DNA from: a virus | Strand: one strand, 5' to 3' | Length of the DNA stretch: 27,927 nt | IMG/VR virus record: IMGVR_UViG_3300030108_003601 | Span: 3,723-31,649 of that record | Part shown: piece by piece, positions 1 to 8,458 of the stretch | How the letters are laid out: every line of letters begins with the position of its first letter | Position numbering within the stretch: position 1 is the first letter of the stretch | The notes under the pieces: generated by a model | Databases searched by the model: none | Seen by the model: only the letters and a program-made list of their open reading frames with translations | Told to the model about the DNA's origin: nothing | Position numbers and translations under genes: made by a program

Positions 1-93
1 TTGCGGGACTTTCATCAAAAAGGTGGCAGTATACCTGCAGAGTTGTTCACATTGTTTGAAGGAAATCAAACAGAAATAAAAACCAAAAATTAA
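1..93 (+). CDS. C-terminal end of an unidentified gene (partial)
   Basis: The frame is open from the first base to a TAA at 91-93, giving 30 residues that end in a lysine-rich tail (IKTKN). The 5' part lies outside the window. It is followed after 33 nt by the ribosome binding site of the next gene on the same strand, so it is probably the preceding member of the same early operon. Nothing in the short tail identifies a family. Confidence 0.5.
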   Translation: MRDFHQKGGSIPAELFTLFEGNQTEIKTKN

Positions 94-126
94 ACTACTA
101 AACCAACAAACATTAAGGAGTAAATT

Positions 127-897
127 ATGGATAAACAAGTAGTAAAAAAGAATAGTGCAGGATCACTTGCAACTATAAATCTCAGAGGCGACGCTGGTAA
201 AGGCGCTGAAGAAATAAGATCGGATGATGTATCAACACCGATTTTAAAAATTCTTCATCAACTTTCACCGGAATGCAATGAGAGAGACCCAAAATATGTT
301 GAAGGTGCAAAACCTGGCATGATATATGCAGCAGGCTTCACGCAACTTATTAGCGGTAGTGAGGGGCTCAATGTGATTATAGCACATTCTCAAACTAGAT
401 ATCCGGAGTGGCAGGAGAGAGGCGATAGTGCTTCTGCTCCAGTCGGAACTCATATTGAGATTCCAGCGGATGCCGTGGAAGAGAAGAACGGTAGATACAG
501 ACTACCAAATGGAAACTATGTAGAGAAAACTGCATACTTCTACGTATTAGCATTGGTTGAGGGAGAACCGAGACCAGCAGTAATTGCTATGCGATCTTCA
601 AATCTTACACCAGCGAGAGAACTAAACAATCTTATTAAGAATCTAAGATTCTCTGATAAGGATGGTTCTTTCAATCCAGCTGCATACTCAGCGGTTTATA
701 ATTTAAAAACTGTGGGTAAAACAGCAGGCAGTAAAAGCTGGCATGTCTACAAACCATCAAGAGTTAGAAATCTTGATGTTAGTCTCGATGCAGATGCTGA
801 GTTATATGAAATAGCACAGCAACTTCAAAAGACCGTATCTAAAGGTGCAGCGAAACCAAAATACGAAGCGCCTAAAAATACTGGAGACATTGTATAA
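127..897 (+). CDS. Conserved phage early protein, possible ssDNA-binding protein
   Basis: This 256-residue protein has a clear start, with AAGGAG seven bases before the ATG. It has no signal peptide or membrane segment. The N-terminal half is a mixed, soluble domain, and the last 30 residues are low-complexity and Lys/Pro-rich. It lies directly upstream of the primase-helicase-polymerase operon and is separated from it by a hairpin terminator. That layout suits an abundant replication accessory protein such as a single-stranded DNA-binding protein. The assignment is inferred from size and position only. The C-terminus (ending GDIV) lacks the acidic DDIPF tail of cellular SSBs. It could equally be another abundant early protein. 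Confidence 0.5.
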   Translation: MDKQVVKKNSAGSLATINLRGDAGKGAEEIRSDDVSTPILKILHQLSPECNERDPKYVEGAKPGMIYAAGFTQLISGSEGLNVIIAHSQTRYPEWQERGDSASAPVGTHIEIPADAVEEKNGRYRLPNGNYVEKTAYFYVLALVEGEPRPAVIAMRSSNLTPARELNNLIKNLRFSDKDGSFNPAAYSAVYNLKTVGKTAGSKSWHVYKPSRVRNLDVSLDADAELYEIAQQLQKTVSKGAAKPKYEAPKNTGDIV

Positions 898-901
898 AAG
901 A

Positions 902-962
902 GTTACCGTGGGGTAACACTTGCGAGAAGGGGCGGGAAAGCGAGAGTGGAACCGCCCTTTAT
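902..962 (+). terminator. Tandem hairpins with terminator-like second stem
   Basis: Two hairpins follow the stop codon. The first is GTTACC (902-907), loop GTGG, GGTAAC (912-917). The second is GGGCGG (930-935) pairing with CCGCCC (952-957) across a 16-nt loop, followed by TTTATT. The second resembles an intrinsic terminator with an interrupted U tract. It would separate expression of the upstream protein from the primase operon starting at 969, or act as a partial attenuator. Confidence 0.55.
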
Positions 963-968
963 TACGTT

Positions 969-2597
969 ATGAAGGATTTTGAAAAGTATTTTACTGGATT
1001 AAAAAGAGACTTTGGTTTTTGCAATGTCAAGAACGGGTATCATGACCCCAAAACAAACAAACTTAAATTTGACCCAGGTGACTATGGCTGGGCTAAAAGA
1101 CCTATAACAGAAAAAGATTATCAAGATCATTTAACCGGACAAAAATCTATTGGCTTACAAGCATGTGATGATGAAAGCATGGCTAGCTTTGGTGCAATTG
1201 ATGTTGATCCTGACGATTATGAAAAATTTGATTTACAAAAATATTTAAAAGTTATTGATACTAAAAATTTACCAGTCATTCCAATCGAATCAAAAAGTGG
1301 TGGACTCCACATTTATGTATTTACAAAAGAAAAAGTACCTGCGTCTTTGATTAGAGAATTTTTATCTAATCTATTATTTTTATTTGGACTGCCAGCAAAG
1401 ACAGAAATATTTCCTAAACAAACTGCTCTTGGTAAAAATCAAAACGGAGAGAGAACCACTGGTAGTTTCATAAACCTTCCATATTTTAATGGTGACGAAC
1501 GTCAAGCATACAGACCTGACGGAAGTAAAATGGATCTAGATTATTTTTTAAAAGTAGTTGAAGCTAATTTACAAACAAAAGAAAGTTTACAAGAAGTTAG
1601 TAATAAAAAAATAAAAGAAGTATTAACTGGTGGACCTGAAGAGTTTGTTGATGGTCCTCCTTGTTTACAAATGATTTGCAAAGAGATACAGGAATCAGGC
1701 AACAAACTAAAAGATGAAAGAGATAGATTTTTATACAACTATATGGTTTTTGCTAAAAAGAAATTTAGTGAAAACTGGGAAAAGAAAGTTTTAGGAGCAG
1801 CTAGAAATTATATTTTGTATGATGAGATATGGGGTGATGGCAAAGTAGAAGAAAAAATTAAATATTGGAAGAAAGATACAGCGGGTTTTAAATGTAATGA
1901 TTTACCTATTTCATCTTATTGCGCGAGGGGAACGTGTCTTAAGAGAAAGTTTGGTATTGGTGGTCACTTTGATTCTCAATGGCCATCAGTATCAGGTTTA
2001 ATCAGAATTATGTACAAACCTAATCATGAATATTTTTTTAATGTAGAAGTTGCAGCAGATAAAATTGTACAAGTACACGCAACTAGTATAAAACAGTTTA
2101 ACGAAATGAAACAAATGCGTAGTCTAATCGCTGACCACACAACGACATATCCACCAAGCATCAAAGAAAAAGAATATCAAAATATATTAAATGGACTATG
2201 GGCAACCATGGAAACAATTCAACCACCCGCAGGCACAAACCCTGTAGACATGTTGAAGAAAGAATTATTTATGTATGTCAATGGACCTAAAGCTAGTTCT
2301 TATGCTGCTTTCAAAAGTGGTGCAGTCTTACATGAAGATAACAATTTTTATTTTGTGTACGATAAATTTTATGATGAATTAAAACGTGGAGATTGGAATC
2401 AAGAAAGAGCAAGAACAGCTACAATGATTAAACAATATTTTAAAGGTGAGTTTGATTGTCAAAAAAGATTTCCAAAAGGTGATAACGAAGAATCATTTCC
2501 ACCATTACGAGTTTTAAAGCTTCCTAAGGAAGGTTTAGAAAAAGAGGACATACCAGAAGAAATAATAGAAATAGAAGATAAGGAGAACATAGTATGA
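969..2597 (+). CDS. Archaeo-eukaryotic-type (AEP) DNA primase
   Basis: The 542-residue protein shows the three AEP catalytic motifs: GAIDVD with metal ligands D78 and D80, SKSGGLH with H114, and TEIFPK with E146. This form resembles the AEP domain of TOTE-type and phage primases. Around residues 315-330 a Cys-x4-Cys stretch followed by KRKFGIGG resembles the zinc-containing region seen downstream of such primase domains. The N-terminal 70 residues probably belong to the primase fold. It should lay down primers for the PolA encoded 2.5 kb downstream. It opens the replication operon and overlaps the next gene by 4 nt. No Shine-Dalgarno sequence is obvious before the ATG. Confidence 0.85.
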   Translation: MKDFEKYFTGLKRDFGFCNVKNGYHDPKTNKLKFDPGDYGWAKRPITEKDYQDHLTGQKSIGLQACDDESMASFGAIDVDPDDYEKFDLQKYLKVIDTKNLPVIPIESKSGGLHIYVFTKEKVPASLIREFLSNLLFLFGLPAKTEIFPKQTALGKNQNGERTTGSFINLPYFNGDERQAYRPDGSKMDLDYFLKVVEANLQTKESLQEVSNKKIKEVLTGGPEEFVDGPPCLQMICKEIQESGNKLKDERDRFLYNYMVFAKKKFSENWEKKVLGAARNYILYDEIWGDGKVEEKIKYWKKDTAGFKCNDLPISSYCARGTCLKRKFGIGGHFDSQWPSVSGLIRIMYKPNHEYFFNVEVAADKIVQVHATSIKQFNEMKQMRSLIADHTTTYPPSIKEKEYQNILNGLWATMETIQPPAGTNPVDMLKKELFMYVNGPKASSYAAFKSGAVLHEDNNFYFVYDKFYDELKRGDWNQERARTATMIKQYFKGEFDCQKRFPKGDNEESFPPLRVLKLPKEGLEKEDIPEEIIEIEDKENIV

Positions 2598-3295
2598 AGA
2601 AGCCACCTAAAGTTTATATATCAATGCCAACATATGATTTAATGCAAGTATCAACTTGTCTGTCATTGGTTAAACTATTTAACAAGTTTACGATCGCAAA
2701 GATACCTGCAGAGATAGGAACATTTAAGTGTCCTTACGTTGGTTATGGAAGAAACGTATTGACAGCAATGTTTTTAGAATCAGGTTTTGATTATCAATTG
2801 TTTGTAGATTCAGATTTAGAATTTGAACCTGATGTTGTTGGTCGTATGATAATAGCACAAAAGGATGCTATTTGTGTACCATACAGAAAAAAAACACAGG
2901 ACAATGTAGTTAAGTTTTCTGTAGAGTTTGATAATCCAACAGACATTCGTATAGATGAAAAAGGTATTGTGGAATTAAAAGCTGGCCCTGCAGGTTTAAC
3001 ATTAATACACAGAAAGGTTTATGAAAAATTAATGAAAGATAATCCACATCTTAAAATAAAACAAAAAGAAATAATATCTGAAAAAGCTAATTCTTATTTT
3101 TATAATTTTTGGGATACTACATTTAGTAAAGATGGAACATGGTGGGGAGAAGATGTAAACTTCTGTAATTTAATTAGAAAATCTGGTTTTAAATTTTATG
3201 GAATAGTTGATGGTAAAACCACGCATCATGGAAACTATGGATGGACTGGGTCTCTTGCAGATGGATTTAAAAAAGTAAATGGAAAAGATCAATAA
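2594..3295 (+). CDS. GT-A-type glycosyltransferase-like protein
   Basis: The 233-residue protein begins with VYISMPTYD, has GRNVLTAMFLESG followed by LFVDSDLEFEP (a DxD-type nucleotide-sugar/metal motif, about residues 72-82), then PYRKK. Near the C-terminus it has WWGEDVNFC and a late THHG histidine pair. This order (RN..A..FL, DSD, GED, HxG) is typical of small soluble GT-A glycosyltransferases found in phages. It overlaps both the primase (4 nt) and the helicase (17 nt), so it is translated with the replication proteins. The acceptor is unknown: modified DNA bases, a virion protein or a host surface glycan are all possible. No membrane segment is visible. Confidence 0.75.
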   Translation: MKKPPKVYISMPTYDLMQVSTCLSLVKLFNKFTIAKIPAEIGTFKCPYVGYGRNVLTAMFLESGFDYQLFVDSDLEFEPDVVGRMIIAQKDAICVPYRKKTQDNVVKFSVEFDNPTDIRIDEKGIVELKAGPAGLTLIHRKVYEKLMKDNPHLKIKQKEIISEKANSYFYNFWDTTFSKDGTWWGEDVNFCNLIRKSGFKFYGIVDGKTTHHGNYGWTGSLADGFKKVNGKDQ

Positions 3296-4706
3296 AATAT
3301 ACGGACCACCTGGAACAGGTAAAACGTTTAGATTAATTAAACGTGTGAAAGCTTATCAACGTAAAGGTGTACCACTGCATAAGATAGGTTACTTTGCATT
3401 TACAAGAAAAGCTGCAGAGGAAGCACGTAAAAGAATAAACGTATCTGAAAAAGAAGTTCCATACTTTCAAACCATACACGCATTTTGTTATCATTTACTT
3501 GGATTAAAAGAAGAAGATATTATGCAACCTTACCATTACGAAGATTTAGGTAAAAGATTAAATATAAGAGTTTCATTTACAGATAAATACAACGAAGAAG
3601 AAACACATTTCTTAACTTGCAACAATCCATATTTTCAAATGATTCAAAGAGCTATAAACAAAGACATAACTATTAGAAAAGAGTTTGATTTAAATGAACA
3701 TGATAAAAAAGAAATAGACTTTGATACTTTAAATCATATTTACAGAAACGCATTACTGTACAAAGCTAAAAATAATATTGTAGATTTTAATGACATCATA
3801 ACAGAAGTAATAAAATCAAATAAAATACCTAGATTCAAAGCCATATTTATTGATGAAGCACAAGATCTATCTCCTTTACAATGGAAACTTTACGACAAAT
3901 TAAAAGAACACTGTGATCAAATCTATTTAGCTGGAGATGACGACCAAGCTATCTATGCCTGGGCTGGAGCTGATGTTAATAGATTTATAAAAGAACCTGG
4001 TAAGGAGAGAGTGTTAAGAAAATCAAGACGTATTTCTAAAGCTGTTCAAGAACAATCTGCTATACCAGTGAGTCGTATATCAGGCATCAGGAAACATAAA
4101 AATTATTTAGCAAGAGATTATGAAGGTGAGTCGCATCATATATCTGATCTTAATCAGGTTGATCTAACGCAGGGTAGATGGTTAATTCTTACGCGAACTA
4201 AAAGTAATTTATTGGATATTATGAAAGATTTAAAAAGTAAAAATTTTTATTATCAAAGTAACAAAGGTAAAAGTTTTAAAGTGGGTATGTATGAAGCAGC
4301 TCAAGCTTATACCAAATGGATTAAAGAGGGATCCTTAGATGATAAAGAAATAGCTTCTGTAAAAGAATATATACCTACAGGTAATTGGGATCACAATGTA
4401 CCATGGTATGATAAGTTTGTGGCTGATCAAAAAGAAATTTTATATTTAAGAAACTTAATTGCATCAAAAGAAAATTTAAAAGATAAGGCAAGAATATGGC
4501 TGTCAACTATTCATGCAATAAAAGGTGGTGAAGAGGATAATGTAATATTATCTCTACATCAAGGTCGTACTGTACAGCAGGGAATCAAATCAAGTGTTGA
4601 CAAACAAGATGAAGAGCATAGAGTGTGGTATGTTGGAGTTACGAGAGCAAGAAATAATCTATACAAACTGAGAGCAAAAAAGAAATTAAGGGAGTATCAA
4701 CTATGA
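3279..4706 (+). CDS. UvrD/Rep-like superfamily 1 helicase
   Basis: The 475-residue protein has Walker A GPPGTGKT at residues 9-16, motif Ia AFTRKAA, TIHAF, motif II IDEAQD at 191-196, motif III GDDDQAIYAWAGA, LTRT, motif V STIHAIKGGEED and motif VI YVGVTRAR. All SF1A helicase motifs are therefore present. It is shorter than UvrD (about 720 residues), mostly through reduced 1B/2B subdomains, as in other phage SF1 helicases. It would unwind duplex DNA ahead of PolA or act in recombination. No DnaB-like replicative helicase is visible in the window, so this may be the fork helicase. It overlaps the next gene by 4 nt. Confidence 0.9.
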   Translation: MEKINKIYGPPGTGKTFRLIKRVKAYQRKGVPLHKIGYFAFTRKAAEEARKRINVSEKEVPYFQTIHAFCYHLLGLKEEDIMQPYHYEDLGKRLNIRVSFTDKYNEEETHFLTCNNPYFQMIQRAINKDITIRKEFDLNEHDKKEIDFDTLNHIYRNALLYKAKNNIVDFNDIITEVIKSNKIPRFKAIFIDEAQDLSPLQWKLYDKLKEHCDQIYLAGDDDQAIYAWAGADVNRFIKEPGKERVLRKSRRISKAVQEQSAIPVSRISGIRKHKNYLARDYEGESHHISDLNQVDLTQGRWLILTRTKSNLLDIMKDLKSKNFYYQSNKGKSFKVGMYEAAQAYTKWIKEGSLDDKEIASVKEYIPTGNWDHNVPWYDKFVADQKEILYLRNLIASKENLKDKARIWLSTIHAIKGGEEDNVILSLHQGRTVQQGIKSSVDKQDEEHRVWYVGVTRARNNLYKLRAKKKLREYQL

Positions 4707-4942
4707 CAAACAAAGATATGTTTAAGGGTGTCACCTACGATTCACTTGATAAACAGGTGGATGGAAATCATTATTCAAAAATGAAAATTCAACCTGCGTA
4801 TTTTATAAATGAAAACAACTTACCGTTTGCGGAGGGCAACGCTATAAAATATATTTGCAGGCACAAGTCGAAAGGCAAAGCAAAAGATATACAAAAAGCA
4901 ATACATTATTTAGAAATGATATTAGAAAGGGATTACTCATGA
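4703..4942 (+). CDS. DUF3310 family protein
   Basis: The 79-residue protein carries the family signature in order: QVDGNHYSKMKIQP, then FAEGNAIKYICRHKSKG, then DIQKAIHYLEMI. This small domain is widespread in phages and is sometimes annotated as a nucleotide kinase-like protein, but its biochemical activity is not established. Its place between helicase and polymerase genes fits a role in replication or nucleotide metabolism. ATG and stop codons overlap those of both neighbours (ATGA junctions). Confidence 0.88.
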   Translation: MTNKDMFKGVTYDSLDKQVDGNHYSKMKIQPAYFINENNLPFAEGNAIKYICRHKSKGKAKDIQKAIHYLEMILERDYS

Positions 4943-5076
4943 CACCTGGTTTTGGAATAGGAATGTTTTTTCTTGGTATGGGTTGTATAATAATAGGTGC
5001 TGTAATGGCATTTTTTATTATTAGACAAGTAATGAGAGAAAGGAAAGAACCCACAAGGTTCGACGACTTAGAATGA
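4939..5076 (+). CDS. Small single-pass membrane protein
   Basis: The chosen start is the ATG at 4939, which overlaps the previous stop codon (ATGA) and gives 45 residues. A longer frame opens at 4855 but would run inside the DUF3310 gene. Residues about 4-28 are strongly hydrophobic and glycine-rich (FGIGMFFLGMGCIIIGAVM), followed by a basic then acidic tail. It overlaps the polymerase start by 4 nt. It could tether replication to the membrane or simply be a small accessory protein; the function is unknown. Confidence 0.7.
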   Translation: MTPGFGIGMFFLGMGCIIIGAVMAFFIIRQVMRERKEPTRFDDLE

Positions 5077-7010
5077 TTTTACCTCAAACAGAATGGGTTC
5101 AACCTACAGAGTATCCTGATCTTAGATCTTACGACGAGATAGCTATTGACTTAGAAACTAGAGATCCAGATTTAAAATCAAAAGGGTCTGGTGCAGTTAT
5201 TGGTAATGGTGAGATAGTGGGTATATCTGTGGCCACGTACAATGACAAATGGTATTTTCCTATTGCTCATCAAGAAGGACCTAACATGGATAGGGCAAAA
5301 ACTATTGAATGGTTCAAAGATATTTTAGAGTGTCCGGCTACAAAAATATTTCATAATGCTATGTATGACGTGTGTTGGATACGTAGTTTAGGTCTGAAGA
5401 TAAATGGTCTAGTTGTAGATACAATGATTGCATCTTCTTTATTAGATGAAAATAGATTCTCATACACATTAAATACTTTGTCATGGCATTTTTTAAACGA
5501 AGGAAAAAACGAAAGAGCTTTATTAGAAGCTGCTAAATCAAGAGGGTTAGATGCAAAAGCTGATATGTGGAGATTACCTGCGCATGAAGTTGGAGCATAC
5601 GCTGAAAAAGATGCAGAGTTAACTTTTAAACTTTGGCAGCACGTAAAAAAATTAATGATTGAAAATGATTTAGAAAATATATTTAACCTTGAGACTGATC
5701 TTTTTCCTTGTCTAGTTGATATGCGTTACCTAGGGGTGCGGGTAGACGTGACAGCAGCCAATCAATTGAAAACAGAATTAAGCCAAAAAGAAGAATTATT
5801 GTTACACCAAGTAAAAAAAGAAACAGGAGTAGATACTCAGATATGGGCTGCAAGATCAATTGCCAAAGTTTTTGAAAAACTAAACCTGTCTTACGAACGT
5901 ACTGCGAAATCTGATGAACCTTCATTTACTAAAAATTTTCTCTCCAATCATGAGCATCCTACCATACAGAAGATAGCTGAAGCAAGAAGGATTAATAAAG
6001 TAAACACAACTTTTATAGATACAATACTTAAACATGAACACAAAGGTAGAATACACGCTGAGATAAATCAAATTAGATCTGATGATGGTGGCACAATCAC
6101 TGGACGTTTTTCATATTCTAATCCAAACCTACAACAAATACCTGCGCGTGATAAAGTTTTAGGTCCAATGATAAGAAGTTTATTTATACCTGAGGAAGGT
6201 TGTCAGTGGGGTTGCTTTGACTACTCGCAACAGGAACCAAGACTTGTTGCACACTATGCTTTACGTTATGGACTGCCATCAGTAAATACAATTGCAGATT
6301 CGTATGACACTGACCCTTCGACCGACTTTCACAAAATCGTTGCAGATATGGCAGAAATACCCCGGTCACAAGCAAAAGTGATCAATTTGGGTCTTTTTTA
6401 TGGTATGGGAAAAGCCAAACTACAAGCAGAGTTAGGTGTATCTAAATTCAAAGCTCAGGAATTATTTGACAAATATCACAGCAAAGTTCCTTTTGTAAAA
6501 CAATTAATGAATGAAGTTATGAAAGCAGGTTCTAAAAAAGGTCAGATTAAAACTTTGTTAGGTAGACGATGTAGATTTCCTAAGTATGAACCTATCCTTC
6601 GTGGGTCGGACTGGGGTAAATACATACCAGCCGAAGATGAAGAACGCATGCAGGATCTACAAAAGATGGGACCATATTTAAAAGATGATGAAGGTGAAGT
6701 ATTAAAAGATAGTGATGGTAATTTTAAAAAAAATTATTGGCATAACAATCCTACGCGTAGAGCTTTTACATACAAAGCATTAAATAAATTAATACAAGGA
6801 TCAGCTGCAGACATGACAAAGAAAGCTATGTTAGAATTGTACAAAGAGGGAATCACACCACATATTCAAGTGCACGATGAATTAGATATATCAGTTAAGG
6901 ATGAAGAAGAGGCTGCTAAAATAAGAGATGTGATGGAAAACGCAGTTGACTTGAAGATACCAAACAAGGTAGACTACGAGTCAGGTCCTAATTGGGGATC
7001 TATAAAATGA
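5073..7010 (+). CDS. polA: Family A DNA polymerase with 3'-5' exonuclease
   Basis: The 645-residue protein has an N-terminal proofreading domain with Exo I AIDLE, Exo II FHNAMYD and Exo III YAEKDAE. The polymerase domain has motif A FDYSQQEPR, motif B RSQAKVINLGLFYG and motif C IQVHDELD. All catalytic residues are intact. There is no 5'-3' exonuclease domain, and no DnaJ-type insertion like that of HMO-2011-like phages. L439 in motif B occupies the place of E. coli Pol I Phe762. This is the replicative polymerase, made with the primase and helicase of the same operon. The ATG overlaps the preceding stop by 4 nt. Confidence 0.96.
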   Translation: MILPQTEWVQPTEYPDLRSYDEIAIDLETRDPDLKSKGSGAVIGNGEIVGISVATYNDKWYFPIAHQEGPNMDRAKTIEWFKDILECPATKIFHNAMYDVCWIRSLGLKINGLVVDTMIASSLLDENRFSYTLNTLSWHFLNEGKNERALLEAAKSRGLDAKADMWRLPAHEVGAYAEKDAELTFKLWQHVKKLMIENDLENIFNLETDLFPCLVDMRYLGVRVDVTAANQLKTELSQKEELLLHQVKKETGVDTQIWAARSIAKVFEKLNLSYERTAKSDEPSFTKNFLSNHEHPTIQKIAEARRINKVNTTFIDTILKHEHKGRIHAEINQIRSDDGGTITGRFSYSNPNLQQIPARDKVLGPMIRSLFIPEEGCQWGCFDYSQQEPRLVAHYALRYGLPSVNTIADSYDTDPSTDFHKIVADMAEIPRSQAKVINLGLFYGMGKAKLQAELGVSKFKAQELFDKYHSKVPFVKQLMNEVMKAGSKKGQIKTLLGRRCRFPKYEPILRGSDWGKYIPAEDEERMQDLQKMGPYLKDDEGEVLKDSDGNFKKNYWHNNPTRRAFTYKALNKLIQGSAADMTKKAMLELYKEGITPHIQVHDELDISVKDEEEAAKIRDVMENAVDLKIPNKVDYESGPNWGSIK

Positions 7011-7013
7011 TTT

Positions 7014-7664
7014 ATGGCTTATCTAAATGCAAACATACCAGTAACCTATGCTCAAATAAGAAGGGAGTATCTATATGATTTACAAAAACATCATGGAGAA
7101 GTTGAAGACTGTATTATCTTTGGTCTTAGCGCTATTACAGGTCGTTCGATCTTGTTTCATGCCATCATGGAAAACGGTGCAATATTTTATCGCCTCCCGA
7201 TTAGCGCATTTATTCAACGTGGTTTTAAACCAGAAGAAGTTCCAAAGAGACGACTTGATGAACTTCAGCTCTGGAATTGTTTTAGCTATTATCCTTCTGT
7301 TCATTCTTTTGATATTCTAGACGGACAAGCAGGAAAATACATAGGTAAAGATAAAAAATGGCACCCAGGTAAATACTTATTTACAGTTGACTTTGCACAT
7401 CCAGAGAGTAACATATTAGATACTGATCATTCTGAGATCCCGCACGAACATAAGTGCGCACACATAATTGCATTAGACGATGGTAATTATGCAGCACAGC
7501 CAAACAATAGATGTATATGGGATATACCTTCTTTTACTGTAAAAGATAATATCCCTGATTGGAAAGTGCAGACTAACGAATGGAACGTAGAAGACACAAG
7601 TCAGTGGAGAACAGAAGATACTGATAAATTCTTTTACGAAATTGAGGAGAAAAAACATGATTGA
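7014..7664 (+). CDS. Conserved phage hypothetical protein after PolA
   Basis: The 216-residue soluble protein starts 4 nt after the polymerase stop. Distinct stretches are FGLSAITGRSILFHAIMENG, FYRLPISAF and a tryptophan-rich acidic C-terminus. I associate it with conserved hypothetical proteins found near replication genes in marine phages, but no catalytic motif is visible. Histidines at HPESN, HSEIPHEH and the CAH segment could bind metal. Its tight coupling to polA suggests a replication-related or early role. Confidence 0.7.
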   Translation: MAYLNANIPVTYAQIRREYLYDLQKHHGEVEDCIIFGLSAITGRSILFHAIMENGAIFYRLPISAFIQRGFKPEEVPKRRLDELQLWNCFSYYPSVHSFDILDGQAGKYIGKDKKWHPGKYLFTVDFAHPESNILDTDHSEIPHEHKCAHIIALDDGNYAAQPNNRCIWDIPSFTVKDNIPDWKVQTNEWNVEDTSQWRTEDTDKFFYEIEEKKHD

Positions 7665-7725
7665 AAAATGTAAAAGATTTTGTTGCAAAATTTGGGACAA
7701 AATTAAAAGTTGGATATGGGGATAA
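7657..7725 (+). CDS. 22-residue cationic amphipathic peptide
   Basis: This tiny ORF overlaps the end of the preceding gene by 8 nt and has GAGGAG eight bases upstream of its ATG. It encodes a peptide with three Cys, two Trp, seven Lys/Arg and a WIWG end, so it would form a short amphipathic, membrane-active helix. It opens the stretch leading to the endolysin. A membrane or lysis role is inferred; an untranslated or chance ORF is possible because it is so short. Confidence 0.5.
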   Translation: MIEKCKRFCCKIWDKIKSWIWG

Positions 7726-7743
7726 TTATGGGAGATAGCCAGG

Positions 7744-7830
7744 ATGGATTACAGATTCACAGCTATTCTAATAGTTTTATTATGCCTTCTGGCTATTTTC
7801 TTAGAACCGGGGTATATTCCAACTAGATGA
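7744..7830 (+). CDS. 28-residue single-span membrane peptide
   Basis: The ATG at 7744 is preceded by GGGAG and CAGG, and its stop overlaps the next ATG (ATGA at 7827-7830). Residues 5-20 are hydrophobic (FTAILIVLLCLLAIFL), preceded by MDYR and followed by a short EPGYIPTR tail. It lies three genes before the endolysin and may be part of a holin-like membrane set. The function is inferred from position only. Confidence 0.55.
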   Translation: MDYRFTAILIVLLCLLAIFLEPGYIPTR

Positions 7831-8249
7831 GTAAGAAACCATTAAATATATCTGAGGAAGCTGCAGTGCAGATGCCTATGAAGACGGTTGCTAGTTTGAT
7901 CGTCATTGTTGCTCTCGGCACCATGGGCTATTTTCAGATTGTTGAAAGATTAAATGTTGCAGACACTAGACTACAACTAATGGAAAAAGATTTAGAAGAG
8001 AACACAGAATTTAGAATCAAGTGGCCACGTGGACAACTAGGTTCATTGCCCGCCGATTCGGAACAATTCATGATGATCGAGGATCTTTATAAGTCGACTG
8101 ACAAGTTAAACAAACACATTGAAGACATGGCTTTGAACAAAGTCAACATAGAATTTTTAAGAAAACAAATGGACAAAGTATTGGTAGACATCGAAAAATT
8201 AAAAGATGCAAACAGAGAAATGAAATATACAAACGGTAACGGACAATGA
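7827..8249 (+). CDS. Membrane-anchored coiled-coil protein
   Basis: The 140-residue protein has one transmembrane segment near residues 19-38 (TVASLIVIVALGTMGYF), followed by a long charged helical region with heptad-like leucines (about 45-65 and 90-130). The topology, with a short cytoplasmic N-terminus, one membrane span and a periplasmic coiled coil, resembles inner-membrane spanins. The gene is near an M15 peptidase, so an i-spanin-like role is possible. It could also be a structural or regulatory membrane protein. It overlaps both neighbours by 4 nt. Confidence 0.65.
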   Translation: MSKKPLNISEEAAVQMPMKTVASLIVIVALGTMGYFQIVERLNVADTRLQLMEKDLEENTEFRIKWPRGQLGSLPADSEQFMMIEDLYKSTDKLNKHIEDMALNKVNIEFLRKQMDKVLVDIEKLKDANREMKYTNGNGQ

Positions 8250-8458
8250 TAGAAGCTGTAGTAGGATTACTAATGTTTATTAACGGAGAAATTAAAGAGG
8301 CACGACTGCAAGAAAATATGGCTGCGTGTCTGCGTGGTAAGCGTGAAGCTGAAAGAACATTTTCAGAATCTGTTACCTACAAATGCTGGAAGGGTCAGGC
8401 AGAATTAGAGGACAACATAGATGGCTCGAAATCAATCAAAAAACTCATTATTGAATAA
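8246..8458 (+). CDS. Small protein with hydrophobic N-terminus
   Basis: The 70-residue protein begins with a short hydrophobic stretch (EAVVGLLMFI) that could be a weak signal peptide. A charged region follows, with two cysteines (ACLRGK and YKCWKG) that could form a disulfide after export. It lies between the coiled-coil membrane protein and a basic small protein upstream of the endolysin. An o-spanin-like partner for the preceding gene is a possibility, but no lipobox cysteine is evident. Confidence 0.6.
   Translation: MIEAVVGLLMFINGEIKEARLQENMAACLRGKREAERTFSESVTYKCWKGQAELEDNIDGSKSIKKLIIE

Noticed and set aside
5073-7010. DnaJ-type insertion in PolA as in HMO-2011-like phages
   Set aside because: The region between exonuclease and polymerase domains has no HPD or CxxCxGxG motif.
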